Positions 1-8,527 of a stretch of 42,227 nt of DNA are shown here, piece by piece. This DNA comes from Mucilaginibacter flavus (GTDB lineage: Bacteria; Bacteroidota; Bacteroidia; Sphingobacteriales; Sphingobacteriaceae): contig NZ_JAUFPS010000086.1 of NCBI RefSeq assembly GCF_030409315.1, positions 1 to 42,227 on the forward strand. Direction: 5' to 3'. The position numbers were made by a program, and so were the translations under genes. The notes beneath the pieces are model-generated. The model saw only the letters and a program-made list of their open reading frames with translations, did no database searches and had not been told where the DNA came from. Each line of letters begins with the position of its first letter. Position 1 is the stretch's first letter.

Positions 1-231
1 TAAAATGTGAACAAACACCGAAAATAAAAATAAAAATCCACTTATAAGGTTTCGAACACTCAAGGTTTTAAACCCATCGCTACGAACATAGGCTACCTTA
101 ACCCAATTTTACCAAACATTAGCCACTTATTAGCTCCTTAATGTAACAGTGTTGTATTTAATTATTTGTTAGCGATTATGTTGCTAAATTAGGCTGTTTA
201 AATTTTGACTGATTATCGAAGCCCTCCGTTA
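1..231. other. Leader region before the first peptidase gene
   Basis: AT-rich stretch ahead of the first M1 peptidase gene. I see no open frame, RNA gene or clear promoter in it. There is no perfect TAnnTTTG box close to the ATG at 232, although TTTG-containing T/A-rich sequence occurs around 160-172. The 3' end of an upstream gene could lie in the first bases, but nothing supports one. Confidence 0.4.
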
Positions 232-1884
232 ATGAAACTACGATTTCTCATTATTCTGCTATCCTTTGGTGCGCTAACAAGTCGTGCCCAACTCCTTAAA
301 GAAAAAGAAGGCTTTACCCATGCCGATAGCCTGCGGGGTAACCTTACGCCTTTACGTACCTGTTACGATATTAATTACTATCACCTGGATGTGAAGTTCA
401 ATATCACCCAACGCGCTATCAGCGGCAGCAACCTTTTTAAGTTTACGGCAACAGAAGATTTTACCAAACTACAGTTTGATTTGTTTGCCAATTTAACAGT
501 GGATAAAGTGATTTACAAAGGCAAGATAATTCCGTTTACACGGGATGCCAACGCAGTGTTTGTTACTTTCCCAAAAACAATTGCTAAAGGCAGTAAAGAT
601 CAGTTTACGGTATTTTACTCGGGCAAGCCAACTGTAGCTGTAAACGCGCCCTGGGATGGTGGCGTGGTTTTCAAAAAAGACTCATTGGGCAAACCATGGG
701 TGGTTACTGCCTGCGAGGGTGTGGGTGCCAGCATCTGGTGGCCCAATAAAGATCATTTAAGCGATGAGGTTGATAGCATGCTCATCAGCATCAGCGTACC
801 CAAAGGCTTAAAAGACGTATCAAACGGCAGGCTGCGCAAGGTTACACCACTTGCCGATGGCTATACCCGCTTTGATTGGTTTGTAGCCAACCCCATCAAC
901 AATTATGATGTGGTAGCCAACATTGGCGATTACGTTCATTTTGGGGATACTTACATGGGCGAAAAAGGCAAACTCACCATGGATTACTGGGTACTCCCCG
1001 CCAGCCTGGCCAAGGCTAAAGAACATTTTGGCATCAACGCCAAGCCTATGCTTAAAGCCTTTGAACATTGGTTTGGTCCGTACCCTTTTTATGAAGATGG
1101 TTATAAATTAGTAGAAACCCCGCATTTAGGCATGGAGCACCAGAGCGCCACAGCCTACGGTAATCACTTTTTAAACGGCTACCTGGGGTATGATATGTCG
1201 GGCACGGGTTGGGGTAAAAAATGGGATTATATTATTATCCACGAGAGCGGGCACGAGTGGTTTGGCAACAACATTACTGGTAAAGACCTTGGCGACATGT
1301 GGATTCACGAAAGCTTTACCTGTTATTCTGAATCGTTGTTTATTGAGGATAACTGGGGCAAAGCAGCCGGACAGGAATATAATTTTGGACTGCGTAGCGG
1401 GATAGAAAACGATAGCCCTATTGTTGGACCATACAACGTAAACAAAGAAGGATCGGGCGATATGTATCCTAAAGGTGCGATTATACTTAATATGGTGCGT
1501 ACTATTATTAATGATGATGAAAAATGGCGCGACATCCTGCGTGGCCTCAACAAAACCTTTTATCATCAAACGGTTACTTACAACCAGGTTGTAAACTACA
1601 TAAACGAAAAGTCGGGCAAAAACCTGCTGCCCGTGTTTGATCAGTATTTGCATTATAAAGATTTACCTATACTGGAGTTTGCAACCGTACGTGGTAAATT
1701 CTGTAGCCGTTGGATAGCCAACGCGAAAGATTTTACCATGCCCATTTTGGTACGCGTAAAAGGCGGCGAATACAAATTTATTACCCCGACTACCCGTTTT
1801 ACTCCGGTTGATGTAGAGGGGGCCAATAAGGATAACATTGAGATTGATAAACTGAATTTTTATGTGGGGGAATTAGTTGATTAG
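232..1884 (+). CDS. Exported M1 family zinc metallopeptidase (copy 1)
   Basis: Predicted zinc aminopeptidase of the M1 (gluzincin) family, secreted across the inner membrane. The ATG at 232 is preferred to the in-frame TTG at 205 because it starts directly with a signal peptide (MKLRFLIILLSF, cleavage near SRA-Q). Of 550 residues, GMEHQ at 300-304 is the exopeptidase motif (GxMEN variant), HESGH at 337-341 is the HExxH zinc site with catalytic E338, and E360 is the third ligand, 19 residues after H341. Y412 in DMYPKG fits the transition-state tyrosine. The protein stops after the catalytic and short C-terminal region, without a large ERAP1-like C-terminal domain. It is a tandem paralogue of the gene at 1966, very similar along the whole length. 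The stop codon TAG is the first three bases of a repeat also found at 4626. Substrate is unknown. Confidence 0.93.
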   Translation: MKLRFLIILLSFGALTSRAQLLKEKEGFTHADSLRGNLTPLRTCYDINYYHLDVKFNITQRAISGSNLFKFTATEDFTKLQFDLFANLTVDKVIYKGKIIPFTRDANAVFVTFPKTIAKGSKDQFTVFYSGKPTVAVNAPWDGGVVFKKDSLGKPWVVTACEGVGASIWWPNKDHLSDEVDSMLISISVPKGLKDVSNGRLRKVTPLADGYTRFDWFVANPINNYDVVANIGDYVHFGDTYMGEKGKLTMDYWVLPASLAKAKEHFGINAKPMLKAFEHWFGPYPFYEDGYKLVETPHLGMEHQSATAYGNHFLNGYLGYDMSGTGWGKKWDYIIIHESGHEWFGNNITGKDLGDMWIHESFTCYSESLFIEDNWGKAAGQEYNFGLRSGIENDSPIVGPYNVNKEGSGDMYPKGAIILNMVRTIINDDEKWRDILRGLNKTFYHQTVTYNQVVNYINEKSGKNLLPVFDQYLHYKDLPILEFATVRGKFCSRWIANAKDFTMPILVRVKGGEYKFITPTTRFTPVDVEGANKDNIEIDKLNFYVGELVD

Positions 1885-1921
1885 AAGCCTCACCCTGCCC
1901 TCTCCAAAGGAGAGGGTTCTT
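1882..1921. repeat. CT-rich hairpin repeat, copy 1
   Basis: A 40-base element starting with the TAG stop of the upstream peptidase gene. Its core is an 8-base inverted repeat, CCCTCTCC (1898-1905) and GGAGAGGG (1909-1916), around AAA. The flank TAGAAGCCTCACCCTG recurs identically at 4626. It can form a stable hairpin and may help end transcription, but no clear T-run follows, so it is called a repeat rather than a terminator. Confidence 0.8.
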
Positions 1922-1965
1922 AAAAAGCAAGCTGCTTTGGGCGCAGTATATTAAATGAGTAAAAT

Positions 1966-3648
1966 ATGAACATGAAAACTAAATATCTATACAAATTATC
2001 ATTGAGCCTTTTACTGGCGGGCGGCGCTTTCATGTCCGCGCAGGCGCAATTGGGTACGGTGAAAGAGAAATTTACCAGGGCCGATACTTTACGAGGATCG
2101 TTGACCACGCCATTGCGTACCTGCTACGATATCAACTATTATCACCTTGATGTGAAGTTTGATATCGATAAAAAATTCATCAGTGGCAGCGTACTGTTTA
2201 AGTTTACTGCCGATGCTGATTTTGATAAATTACAATTCGATTTGTGGAATAACCTCACCATTGAAAAGGTGGTTTACAAAGGCAAAGAACTAAAATATAC
2301 CCGCGAGTTTAACGCCGTGTTTTTAAGTTTCCCTAAAAACATCGCCAAAGGCAGCAAGGACGAGTTTACCGTTTACTACTCGGGCAACCCAACTATTGCT
2401 AAACGTGCCCCATGGGATGGTGGTATTGAGTATAATACCGACTCCTTAGGCCATGCCTGGGTTTCCACCGCCTGCCAGGGCATGGGAGCCAGTGTATGGT
2501 GGCCTACTAAAGATCAGCAGGCCGATGAGGTGGATAGCGCTTTGATCAGCATCAGCGTACCCACCGGTTTAAAAGATGTATCCAACGGCCGTTTGCGTAA
2601 AGTAACCGATCTGAAAAATGGTTATACCAAATTCGACTGGTTTGTATCAAACCCCATCAACAACTACGATATTGAAGCCAACATTGGCGACTATACCCAT
2701 TATGAAGGCGTATACAATGGCGAAAAAGGTAAGCTAACTATGGATTTTTGGCCGTTAAGCTATAATCTTGATAAAGCCAAAGCACAATGGGGCCTTGACG
2801 CGCCTCGCATGCTTAAGGCTTTTGAACACTGGTTTGGTCCGTACCCTTTTTACGAGGATGGCTATAAACTGGTTGAAAGCCATCACCTGGGTATGGAGCA
2901 CCAAAGCGGTACTGCCTACGGTAACCACTACCATAACGGCTACCTCGGGCGCGACCTTTCTGGCACCGGCTGGGGCTTAAAATGGGATTTTATTGTGGTA
3001 CACGAAAGCGGGCACGAGTGGTTTGGCAACAACATCACCTCAAAAGATTTGGCCGATATGTGGATTCATGAAAGTTTTACCAACTATTCCGAGTCGTTAT
3101 TTGTGGAGACGTTTTATGGTAAACAGGCCGGTCAGGAATATGTGCACGGCACCCGCATGGCTATTGTTAATGACAGGCCTATAGTTGGCGCTTATGGAGT
3201 AAATAAAGAAGGATCGGGCGATATGTACTATAAGGGCGGCAACATGCTCAACATGATCCGCACTATTATTAACGACGATGAAAAATGGCGCGGCATCCTG
3301 CGTGGTTTAAACAAAACTTTTTACCATCAAACCGTTACTTACGATCAGGTTGTCGACTACATCTGTAAAGAAACAGGCATGAACCTGGCCCCGGTGTTTG
3401 ATCAGTACCTGCATTATAAAACCCTCCCGATATTGGAGCTTATAGTACGTAACGGCAAAACCCTTGCCCGTTGGACAAGCGCCGACGCCAAAGATTTTGC
3501 CATGCCGGTTAAAGTGCGCATTAAAGGCGGCGACTATAAATTTATCACTCCAACAACCCGCTTTAAACCCGTTGAGCTTGAAGGCGCAACCAAAGACAAT
3601 ATTGAGGTTGATACTTTTAATTATTATATTGGGGTGTTGGTGGATTGA
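1966..3648 (+). CDS. Exported M1 family zinc metallopeptidase (copy 2)
   Basis: Second member of a tandem pair, 560 residues, starting at ATG 1966 (an ATG two codons later is equally possible). The signal peptide ends near SAQAQ. All catalytic elements are intact: GMEHQ at 309-313, HESGH at 346-350 with catalytic E347, third zinc ligand E369, and a tyrosine in DMYYKG. The two proteins align nearly without gaps, so this is a local gene duplication; differences are spread evenly, which suggests both copies are under selection. No T9SS sorting domain is visible at the C-terminus, so a periplasmic location is likely. The gap from copy 1 is 81 bases and holds a hairpin repeat, so co-transcription is possible but not shown. 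Confidence 0.93.
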   Translation: MNMKTKYLYKLSLSLLLAGGAFMSAQAQLGTVKEKFTRADTLRGSLTTPLRTCYDINYYHLDVKFDIDKKFISGSVLFKFTADADFDKLQFDLWNNLTIEKVVYKGKELKYTREFNAVFLSFPKNIAKGSKDEFTVYYSGNPTIAKRAPWDGGIEYNTDSLGHAWVSTACQGMGASVWWPTKDQQADEVDSALISISVPTGLKDVSNGRLRKVTDLKNGYTKFDWFVSNPINNYDIEANIGDYTHYEGVYNGEKGKLTMDFWPLSYNLDKAKAQWGLDAPRMLKAFEHWFGPYPFYEDGYKLVESHHLGMEHQSGTAYGNHYHNGYLGRDLSGTGWGLKWDFIVVHESGHEWFGNNITSKDLADMWIHESFTNYSESLFVETFYGKQAGQEYVHGTRMAIVNDRPIVGAYGVNKEGSGDMYYKGGNMLNMIRTIINDDEKWRGILRGLNKTFYHQTVTYDQVVDYICKETGMNLAPVFDQYLHYKTLPILELIVRNGKTLARWTSADAKDFAMPVKVRIKGGDYKFITPTTRFKPVELEGATKDNIEVDTFNYYIGVLVD

Positions 3649-3655
3649 TGTTGAG

Positions 3656-3810
3656 GTGAGTGGTTGATTGGGTTGATTAGGTGAGTGGTTGATTAAGTTG
3701 AATTGAGTTGAATAGGTTACAATAATTGAGAAAAATATTTTCCTACCCAATTCGACACCGGTCAACCTAATCAACTTACTCCAACTTAATCAACCCAATC
3801 AACCACTCAC
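3656..3810. repeat. Long imperfect palindrome built from GGTTGATT-like words
   Basis: The outer arms (3656-3679 and 3787-3810) are perfect 24-base reverse complements. The inner parts continue the pairing imperfectly up to an AT-rich centre around 3722-3760. The left arm also contains a direct duplication, with GTGAGTGGTTGATT at 3656 and again at 3681. It lies between the second peptidase gene and the GIN-domain gene, both on +. Transcribed, it would form a long hairpin that could separate the two units. No known element family was identified. Confidence 0.75.
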
Positions 3811-3881
3811 TTAATAAATTTTCACCACCCATGCAACCTTTATTTACAACCTGGGTCTTATAGGTACAAAACGATATAATT

Positions 3882-4628
3882 ATGAAGTGTTTAAGTAAAG
3901 TATTATTGGTTGCAGCGCTGGCAACCGGTACCGTACAATATACTATTGCCAAAGCGCCTGTTGCTAAAATTGTTGCCGATGACGACCAAAGCAATACCGA
4001 AGACCGTCACCTCTCAGGTTTTAGTTCGGTAAATGTATCTGGTTCTTTTGATGTGGTAATTACCCAGGGATCAACCGAATCTGTTAAAGTAACGGCCCCT
4101 GCCGATATCATCAAACGCATCATTACCGAAGTTGACGGCGGCGTATTGAAAATTTACACCAAAAGCGATAACGACTGGCATTGGTTTGATGGCGGCCATA
4201 AAAAGATCATGATCTATGTATCGGCCAAAGAACTTGATGGCGTTACACTTTCAGGATCTGGCGATGTATCTTTTAAAGAAGGTCTGCGCGCCAATTCATT
4301 TAAATTAAAGCTAACCGGCTCCGGCGATTTAAGCGGCAAGTTAGAAGTTAAAAACCTCGATTGCGTTTTGGCAGGCTCGGGCGATATCAGCATCAGCGGC
4401 AGCGCCGATAACTCAAACGTAAGCGTGGCCGGCTCTGGCGATTACTCGGCAACCCGCCTGGTGACCAACACCGCCGCCGTACGCGTAGCTGGTTCTGGTG
4501 ATGTTAAAATTAATGTAAGCACAAAATTAGATGCCAGCGTAGTGGGATCAGGTGATATCCATTACACCGGCAGCGTTAAAAGCGTGAGTACTTCAAAAAT
4601 TGGTAGTGGAGATGTGAGCAGGATGTAG
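3882..4628 (+). CDS. GIN-domain (DUF2807) auto-transporter-head-like protein
   Basis: Exported 248-residue protein with a signal peptide (MKCLSKVLLVAALATG, cleavage near AKA). After the opening motif FSSVNVSGSFDVVITQG, typical of the putative auto-transporter adhesin head GIN domain, the sequence contains seven GSGD motifs at roughly regular spacing up to the C-terminus (SGSGDVSF, TGSGDLSG, AGSGDISI and so on). The family is expected to fold as a right-handed beta-helix whose turns carry these motifs. There is no barrel domain, so it is a periplasmic or surface protein rather than a true autotransporter. Function is unknown in the family. Its TAG stop is again the start of the CT-rich repeat, as in the first peptidase gene. 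Confidence 0.88.
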   Translation: MKCLSKVLLVAALATGTVQYTIAKAPVAKIVADDDQSNTEDRHLSGFSSVNVSGSFDVVITQGSTESVKVTAPADIIKRIITEVDGGVLKIYTKSDNDWHWFDGGHKKIMIYVSAKELDGVTLSGSGDVSFKEGLRANSFKLKLTGSGDLSGKLEVKNLDCVLAGSGDISISGSADNSNVSVAGSGDYSATRLVTNTAAVRVAGSGDVKINVSTKLDASVVGSGDIHYTGSVKSVSTSKIGSGDVSRM

Positions 4629-4667
4629 AAGCCTCACCCTGCCCTCTCTCCAAAGGAGAGGGCTCTT
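4626..4667. repeat. CT-rich hairpin repeat, copy 2
   Basis: Second copy of the element at 1882. The arms are CCCTCTCTCC (4642-4651) and GGAGAGGG (4655-4662) around AAA, with one extra CT unit relative to copy 1. The TAG stop codon of the GIN-domain gene is the first three bases of the shared sequence, as at the other copy. Confidence 0.8.
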
Positions 4668-4686
4668 GAATTTGATATAAAACAAT

Positions 4687-4712
4687 AAAAGCGATCAGTG
4701 ATCATCGCTTTT
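4687..4712. terminator. Bidirectional hairpin terminator
   Basis: Perfect 9-base arms AAAAGCGAT (4687-4695) and ATCGCTTTT (4704-4712) around an 8-base loop. The A-run on one side and T-run on the other suit termination in both directions, as expected between convergent genes. Confidence 0.7.
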
Positions 4713-4795
4713 ACTGTTTTATGGGGTAACTTTTGTCATCGCGAATATCCCATCAAGGAAACCCCAAAAAATCGACACGAGGTAATTTATAGAAT

Positions 4796-4893
4796 CGTCA
4801 TTGCGAGGTACGAAGCAATCTCTACGCAGACAAATCGGCCTTATATTATCCGCTCTGTATAGCTTGGAGATTGCTTCGTACCTCGCAATGACG
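4796..4893. repeat. CGTCATTGCGAGG inverted repeat, copy 1
   Basis: The arms at 4796-4821 and 4868-4893 are perfect 26-base reverse complements, starting CGTCATTGCGAGG and ending CCTCGCAATGACG, with a 46-base centre. Two more copies lie at 8672 and 20902. Similar words are, from memory, common in intergenic regions of Sphingobacteriaceae. The shape is that of a miniature palindromic (MITE- or REP-like) element without coding capacity. Confidence 0.9.
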
Positions 4894-4950
4894 GAATATA
4901 TAATACCTCAATGGATAGGTAGGAAGCAATCACAAATTTAGATGAGGCTC

Positions 4951-5676
4951 CTAAAACCTCGTATAAAACGCCAGCTGCGCTACGTGGTTCAGCGTATATG
5001 TTTCAGCCTGTTTAATGTATTGGTTTAAATACCCCGTTTCTACATCTATCATTTTGTTGATGCGGTAACCAATGGCTACGTAAGCGCGGTTTTGATCAAA
5101 AAAGTGTTTGTTCACTTTTTGTTTGTTGTGTACGTTTACAAATACTTCGTTCTGTAAAGCCACAAATGGCCCTTTATTAAATACTACCGAATCGTTCCCT
5201 ATCGGCACTACTGCCCGGGCAAAATAACGCATACGCTGGGCAAAGTAATGATCATTTTTGGTGGCGGCGGTGTTGCCAAGGTAACGCTGTTCTAACCGGA
5301 AACGGTGCTGCATCGCTACATCTTTCCCAATTTTGTGCGAGTAAATGAATTGCTCCCAGGTGCGATGCTCCGGACGAAAGGTTTGATCGCCGGCCGGGGT
5401 ACGGCCATAAGTGGCAATATAGGCATAGCCCAAAGCGCCAACTTTGTTTTTAGCAAAGTAATAATTCACGGATGGGCGCAGCAGGATGTGCTTTAAATAG
5501 CTGATCTCATCGTGAGATCGTAACTGGCCATCAAACGAGTAACCCCAATGGGTTGATAGCTTCTGGGTGTGGAACAGGGCTCCCCAGGCCGAAAACTGAT
5601 TGTCCTGTGCGCGTAGAGTTGCAGGAACTACGAACAACAGGATAGCTGCAAGAGCTAATTGTTTTTTCAGGTGCAT
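4951..5676 (-). CDS. DUF2490 family exported protein
   Basis: 241 residues with a signal peptide (MHLKKQLALAAILLFVV, cleavage near LRAQ). The opening DNQFSAWGALFHTQKLS, the alternating aromatic/polar strands and the ending in LAFYTRF match the DUF2490 family, predicted outer-membrane beta-barrels common in Bacteroidota. An aromatic C-terminal residue (F241) suits a barrel protein. It is the last gene of a three-gene minus-strand operon: the gap to the preceding beta-barrel gene is 29 bases. No enzymatic motif is visible and the function is unknown. The operon context suggests a job in the cell envelope. Confidence 0.8.
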   Translation of the reverse strand: MHLKKQLALAAILLFVVPATLRAQDNQFSAWGALFHTQKLSTHWGYSFDGQLRSHDEISYLKHILLRPSVNYYFAKNKVGALGYAYIATYGRTPAGDQTFRPEHRTWEQFIYSHKIGKDVAMQHRFRLEQRYLGNTAATKNDHYFAQRMRYFARAVVPIGNDSVVFNKGPFVALQNEVFVNVHNKQKVNKHFFDQNRAYVAIGYRINKMIDVETGYLNQYIKQAETYTLNHVAQLAFYTRF

Positions 5677-5705
5677 AAGGTATATATATTAATTAAAAAC
5701 TCAAT

Positions 5706-6734
5706 TTAGTCTTTTAACCTTTCCAGTACACGCCTGCCCAGGTCAAATGTAATTCTGAAAGCTTCCTGGTTACTCATCTGGTATCCGGGGGTTTGATGAA
5801 AGCTCAGGATAAACTGACCTTTGAATCGGTTGTACAAAAACGGTGTCCAGATGATGTCCATACGGTTATATGTTTTCTTTTCATAAAACGCGTCGCCATA
5901 CATAATATGATGCCCTTCGCCTTTATAAAATTCATCGTACAGCGCAAAACGGTGATAACCAAAATAGGCATTGGCTACAAAACCGGCAGGTTTTTGAAAA
6001 CCATCCAAACCGCGTACCCGCTCAAATGACATCATACCACCAGCCTCTACCGATAAAGAATCGAGGAAGGTTTTGTGTCCAAAATCCAGGCCTAACCTAA
6101 TCTGGCCTCCGCCATTATCCCTGATATTGTCATTAGGTACAGCCACCGCGGCACCGGCATCGTGTTCTAACATAAAATAATGCGATACATAAAACATGCC
6201 ATTCACTGCCGGCTTGTATTTACCAGAGAAACCGAAGATAAACTGCTCCCTATCGGTATTGGTTTGGCGGCTTACCCAATCAATCCAGCCGGTTTCAATA
6301 AAATGGTCATTATGCACCCGGGCCAATAAGCCCTCAATATTGGGGCGATAATAACGCAAGGTATCATTTAATAAAGCACGTGGATAATCGGTAAGCAAAC
6401 CTTCGCGCGGGAAAGCACCGGCATTAAACAACCAGCTTTTACCGGTAAAGCTATAATAGGCAACCGGGTTAACTTTTAAAAAGTAAGGTTGTGCGCCAAA
6501 CTCGTGGATGCCATTGGCACCAAACACAAAATGGTTAAGGCTATCCAGGTTAAATCCAAAATCCAGCTCGGTACGGATACCGTTGTAGGTGTGGGAGCGC
6601 AATACAAATGGTTTGTACTCGCGGTTATCCATAAAACCCAACGCGTTAAAATGCACATCGATGGTTTCCTGTGCCATTGCGGCGGTGCAGCTAATAATTG
6701 AAACAATGGCTAATAAGTATATTTTTCTGATCAT
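5706..6734 (-). CDS. Exported protein of unknown function, predicted outer-membrane beta-barrel
   Basis: 342 residues, with a signal peptide MIRKIYLLAIVSIISCTAAMAQ. I do not recognise a named family. The mature part is a series of short alternating hydrophobic/polar segments with aromatic girdle residues (Y, F, W) and Gly/Asn/Asp turns, as in outer-membrane barrels. One example is the segment FIFGFSGKYKPAVNGMFYVS. It starts ten bases after the end of the upstream GT39 glycosyltransferase gene and is followed after 29 bases by the DUF2490 gene, so all three should be co-transcribed. A porin- or export-barrel-like role is inference. Confidence 0.65.
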   Translation of the reverse strand: MIRKIYLLAIVSIISCTAAMAQETIDVHFNALGFMDNREYKPFVLRSHTYNGIRTELDFGFNLDSLNHFVFGANGIHEFGAQPYFLKVNPVAYYSFTGKSWLFNAGAFPREGLLTDYPRALLNDTLRYYRPNIEGLLARVHNDHFIETGWIDWVSRQTNTDREQFIFGFSGKYKPAVNGMFYVSHYFMLEHDAGAAVAVPNDNIRDNGGGQIRLGLDFGHKTFLDSLSVEAGGMMSFERVRGLDGFQKPAGFVANAYFGYHRFALYDEFYKGEGHHIMYGDAFYEKKTYNRMDIIWTPFLYNRFKGQFILSFHQTPGYQMSNQEAFRITFDLGRRVLERLKD

Positions 6735-6744
6735 AAGAAATGTA

Positions 6745-8469
6745 TTATTTAACTGTAAATTTTATAACGCCGCTGTTGCGGCTGCCTGAAAAAGGATCGG
6801 TACGCAATGAGAAATAAAGCTGGTACAGCCCTTTCTTTAGCGGCGTTTTTAGCGGAAATTTATAATGGGCTTTTTGCCCCGGTTTTATCGATATATTATA
6901 AAAATCTTCAGATGCCTTTTGAACGTCGACCTGGTTAACTCCTAAAAAGAAGCATGCCTCCATAGTAAGTTGATGCGTTACTTGTTTATTAGTAAAGTTG
7001 ATAGCGAAAGGATAAGGGTTTGTGATTTCCAAGTCGATCATTTGCGTTTGGCCCGCCATACCTGCCATTATGTATGATGTAGGTTTACATATCACTTTTT
7101 GATAAGTGCGCGTGTCTTCAATCCAGCCGCCATACCATTTACCCAGGTTGTTAAGGCTATCAGTTGTTACACCAGGGATTTTGCTATCGGTTAAAAAGTA
7201 TACCTTTTTGTGCTGCATATCGTCCTCAAAAGGCCACATGTCAAACTGGGTAGTGCGGTAATAACGGGAATCGTACCCAAAGCCTTTTAAGGAGTTGGTA
7301 TAGAAATCATATTTAGATGGATTTTGATATTCATCTCGCATTACCACATAAGCGTCACCAGCTTTCGCGTGTACAGCATCGGCCCAACTGTGAAAGCCGT
7401 AGTAAGTTGATAACTGGGGCGCATGCTGTATAGCATCGAAACCAATGATGGTACAAATTCTGAAAACCACAAAAACAGCTATGTTGGCAATACTTAATTT
7501 ATAAAACCAAGCGGGCGGGTTTTTACCATCTTGTTTAAAGTGGATAAGCGTTAGCATGATCAGCGGCACAAAACCGATCAAGGTATAATGCGGCTGCACA
7601 TCTACCTTGAAAGTATTGAGGTAAAAAAATACAAAGATACCTACCGCGTTCACCTTCATGGTACGTGTAAAAACGTCCTGCACTTTAGTGGTAAACCCTT
7701 TATAAAATAAAAACCAGCTGGTAAAAGCGCCGCCCAGCAATAGCTGCATCCCTATAAAAGTAAAGCCAAACGTAAAGTTGATGGTATCATCGCGCTCAAA
7801 CAGGTTAAAGTTTAGCGCCGGGAAACCGTGGTGATATTGCCATAAAATATGCGGCACATATAAGCCCAACGCCAGCAATACAATAAAGTAAAATGACGGA
7901 CGCTTTAACAGCTTCAAATTGGCAAGCAGCGTAAAAGTTACCAATAAAATGCCATGGTATTTGCTGTACATTAAACACGCTACCACTACGCCCAATACCA
8001 GCGCCAGCAACCAACTATCCTTATCTAAATAACGCTGATAAAAGAAATAGAACAGTACCGCAAAGAAAAGCAAAGGCGAATCTGGCGTGGCTATAAAGCC
8101 ATATATGTGTATTACCCAAATGCTTGAAATTAGCAGGATAAACCATTTAGCACTTACCTGGTAACGTTTTAGCATTAACCATATGAGGTAAATAGACGCG
8201 CTGTTGGCCAATATGGTTGCCGACCGTACACCAAGTTCATTGTGCATCAGCACATCGCCCATGCGGATAAATACGGCTACCATAGGCGGATGGTAGTAAA
8301 AGCCCCAATCCATCATACGGGAGTAAACCCAGTAATAGGCCTCATCGGCATGCAGTTCAAGGCGGCAGGATTGCAGAATGTTAAAAGCCGTCCAAATTAG
8401 TAAAAAATAAAGAACGGGCTTGTTATTCCTGGTTTGGGCCTCCGTATTGTTGATGGCGGTATCCTGCAT
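6745..8469 (-). CDS. GT39/ArnT-like membrane glycosyltransferase
   Basis: 574-residue multi-pass inner-membrane protein of the glycosyltransferase 39 / PMT_2 type, which uses polyprenyl-phosphate sugars as donors. The periplasmic catalytic loop is recognisable: D42-E43 in LHADEAYYW follows the first membrane helix, then DWGFYYHPPM near residue 60. About ten further hydrophobic helices run to around residue 350. The C-terminal 200 residues are soluble and include a beta-rich end (IKFTVK), probably a periplasmic domain. Candidate acceptors are lipid A, other surface glycans or proteins; the sequence does not say which. It heads the operon with a predicted barrel and a DUF2490 protein, and a good promoter lies 28 bases upstream (8497-8527). 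Confidence 0.85.
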   Translation of the reverse strand: MQDTAINNTEAQTRNNKPVLYFLLIWTAFNILQSCRLELHADEAYYWVYSRMMDWGFYYHPPMVAVFIRMGDVLMHNELGVRSATILANSASIYLIWLMLKRYQVSAKWFILLISSIWVIHIYGFIATPDSPLLFFAVLFYFFYQRYLDKDSWLLALVLGVVVACLMYSKYHGILLVTFTLLANLKLLKRPSFYFIVLLALGLYVPHILWQYHHGFPALNFNLFERDDTINFTFGFTFIGMQLLLGGAFTSWFLFYKGFTTKVQDVFTRTMKVNAVGIFVFFYLNTFKVDVQPHYTLIGFVPLIMLTLIHFKQDGKNPPAWFYKLSIANIAVFVVFRICTIIGFDAIQHAPQLSTYYGFHSWADAVHAKAGDAYVVMRDEYQNPSKYDFYTNSLKGFGYDSRYYRTTQFDMWPFEDDMQHKKVYFLTDSKIPGVTTDSLNNLGKWYGGWIEDTRTYQKVICKPTSYIMAGMAGQTQMIDLEITNPYPFAINFTNKQVTHQLTMEACFFLGVNQVDVQKASEDFYNISIKPGQKAHYKFPLKTPLKKGLYQLYFSLRTDPFSGSRNSGVIKFTVK

Positions 8470-8496
8470 TAGCCTTTATTGTGAAAAATTTAGCTG

Positions 8497-8527
8497 CAAA
8501 GGTATGATAAAACCCCAAACCCTTAAA
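8497..8527 (-). promoter_or_regulatory. Predicted promoter of the GT39 operon
   Basis: Read on the minus strand, a perfect TAnnTTTG box (TACCTTTG, 8497-8504) is preceded by exactly 19 bases and then TTTA (8524-8527), one mismatch from the Bacteroidota -33 element TTTG. The expected start of transcription is about 20 bases before the ATG at 8469. Confidence 0.55.

Larger units (their letters stand above)
4668..4950. other. Gene-free stretch between convergent genes
   Basis: Between the end of the GIN-domain gene (+) and the end of the DUF2490 gene (-). It holds a bidirectional terminator-like hairpin (4687-4712) and a 98-base inverted repeat (4796-4893), annotated separately. No coding frame is visible in the rest. 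Confidence 0.7.

Noticed and set aside
205..231. TTG start for the first peptidase at 205
   Set aside because: It would put nine polar residues before a standard signal peptide; the ATG at 232 starts directly with it.
1171..1653. 160-codon open frame on the minus strand inside the first peptidase gene
   Set aside because: It lies wholly inside an intact M1 peptidase gene, has no family features and an amino acid mix typical of a shadow frame.
3307..3774. 155-codon frame on the minus strand
   Set aside because: It covers the end of the second peptidase gene and half of the palindrome; its N-terminal part is palindrome sequence (NSPNQPNQP), not a protein.
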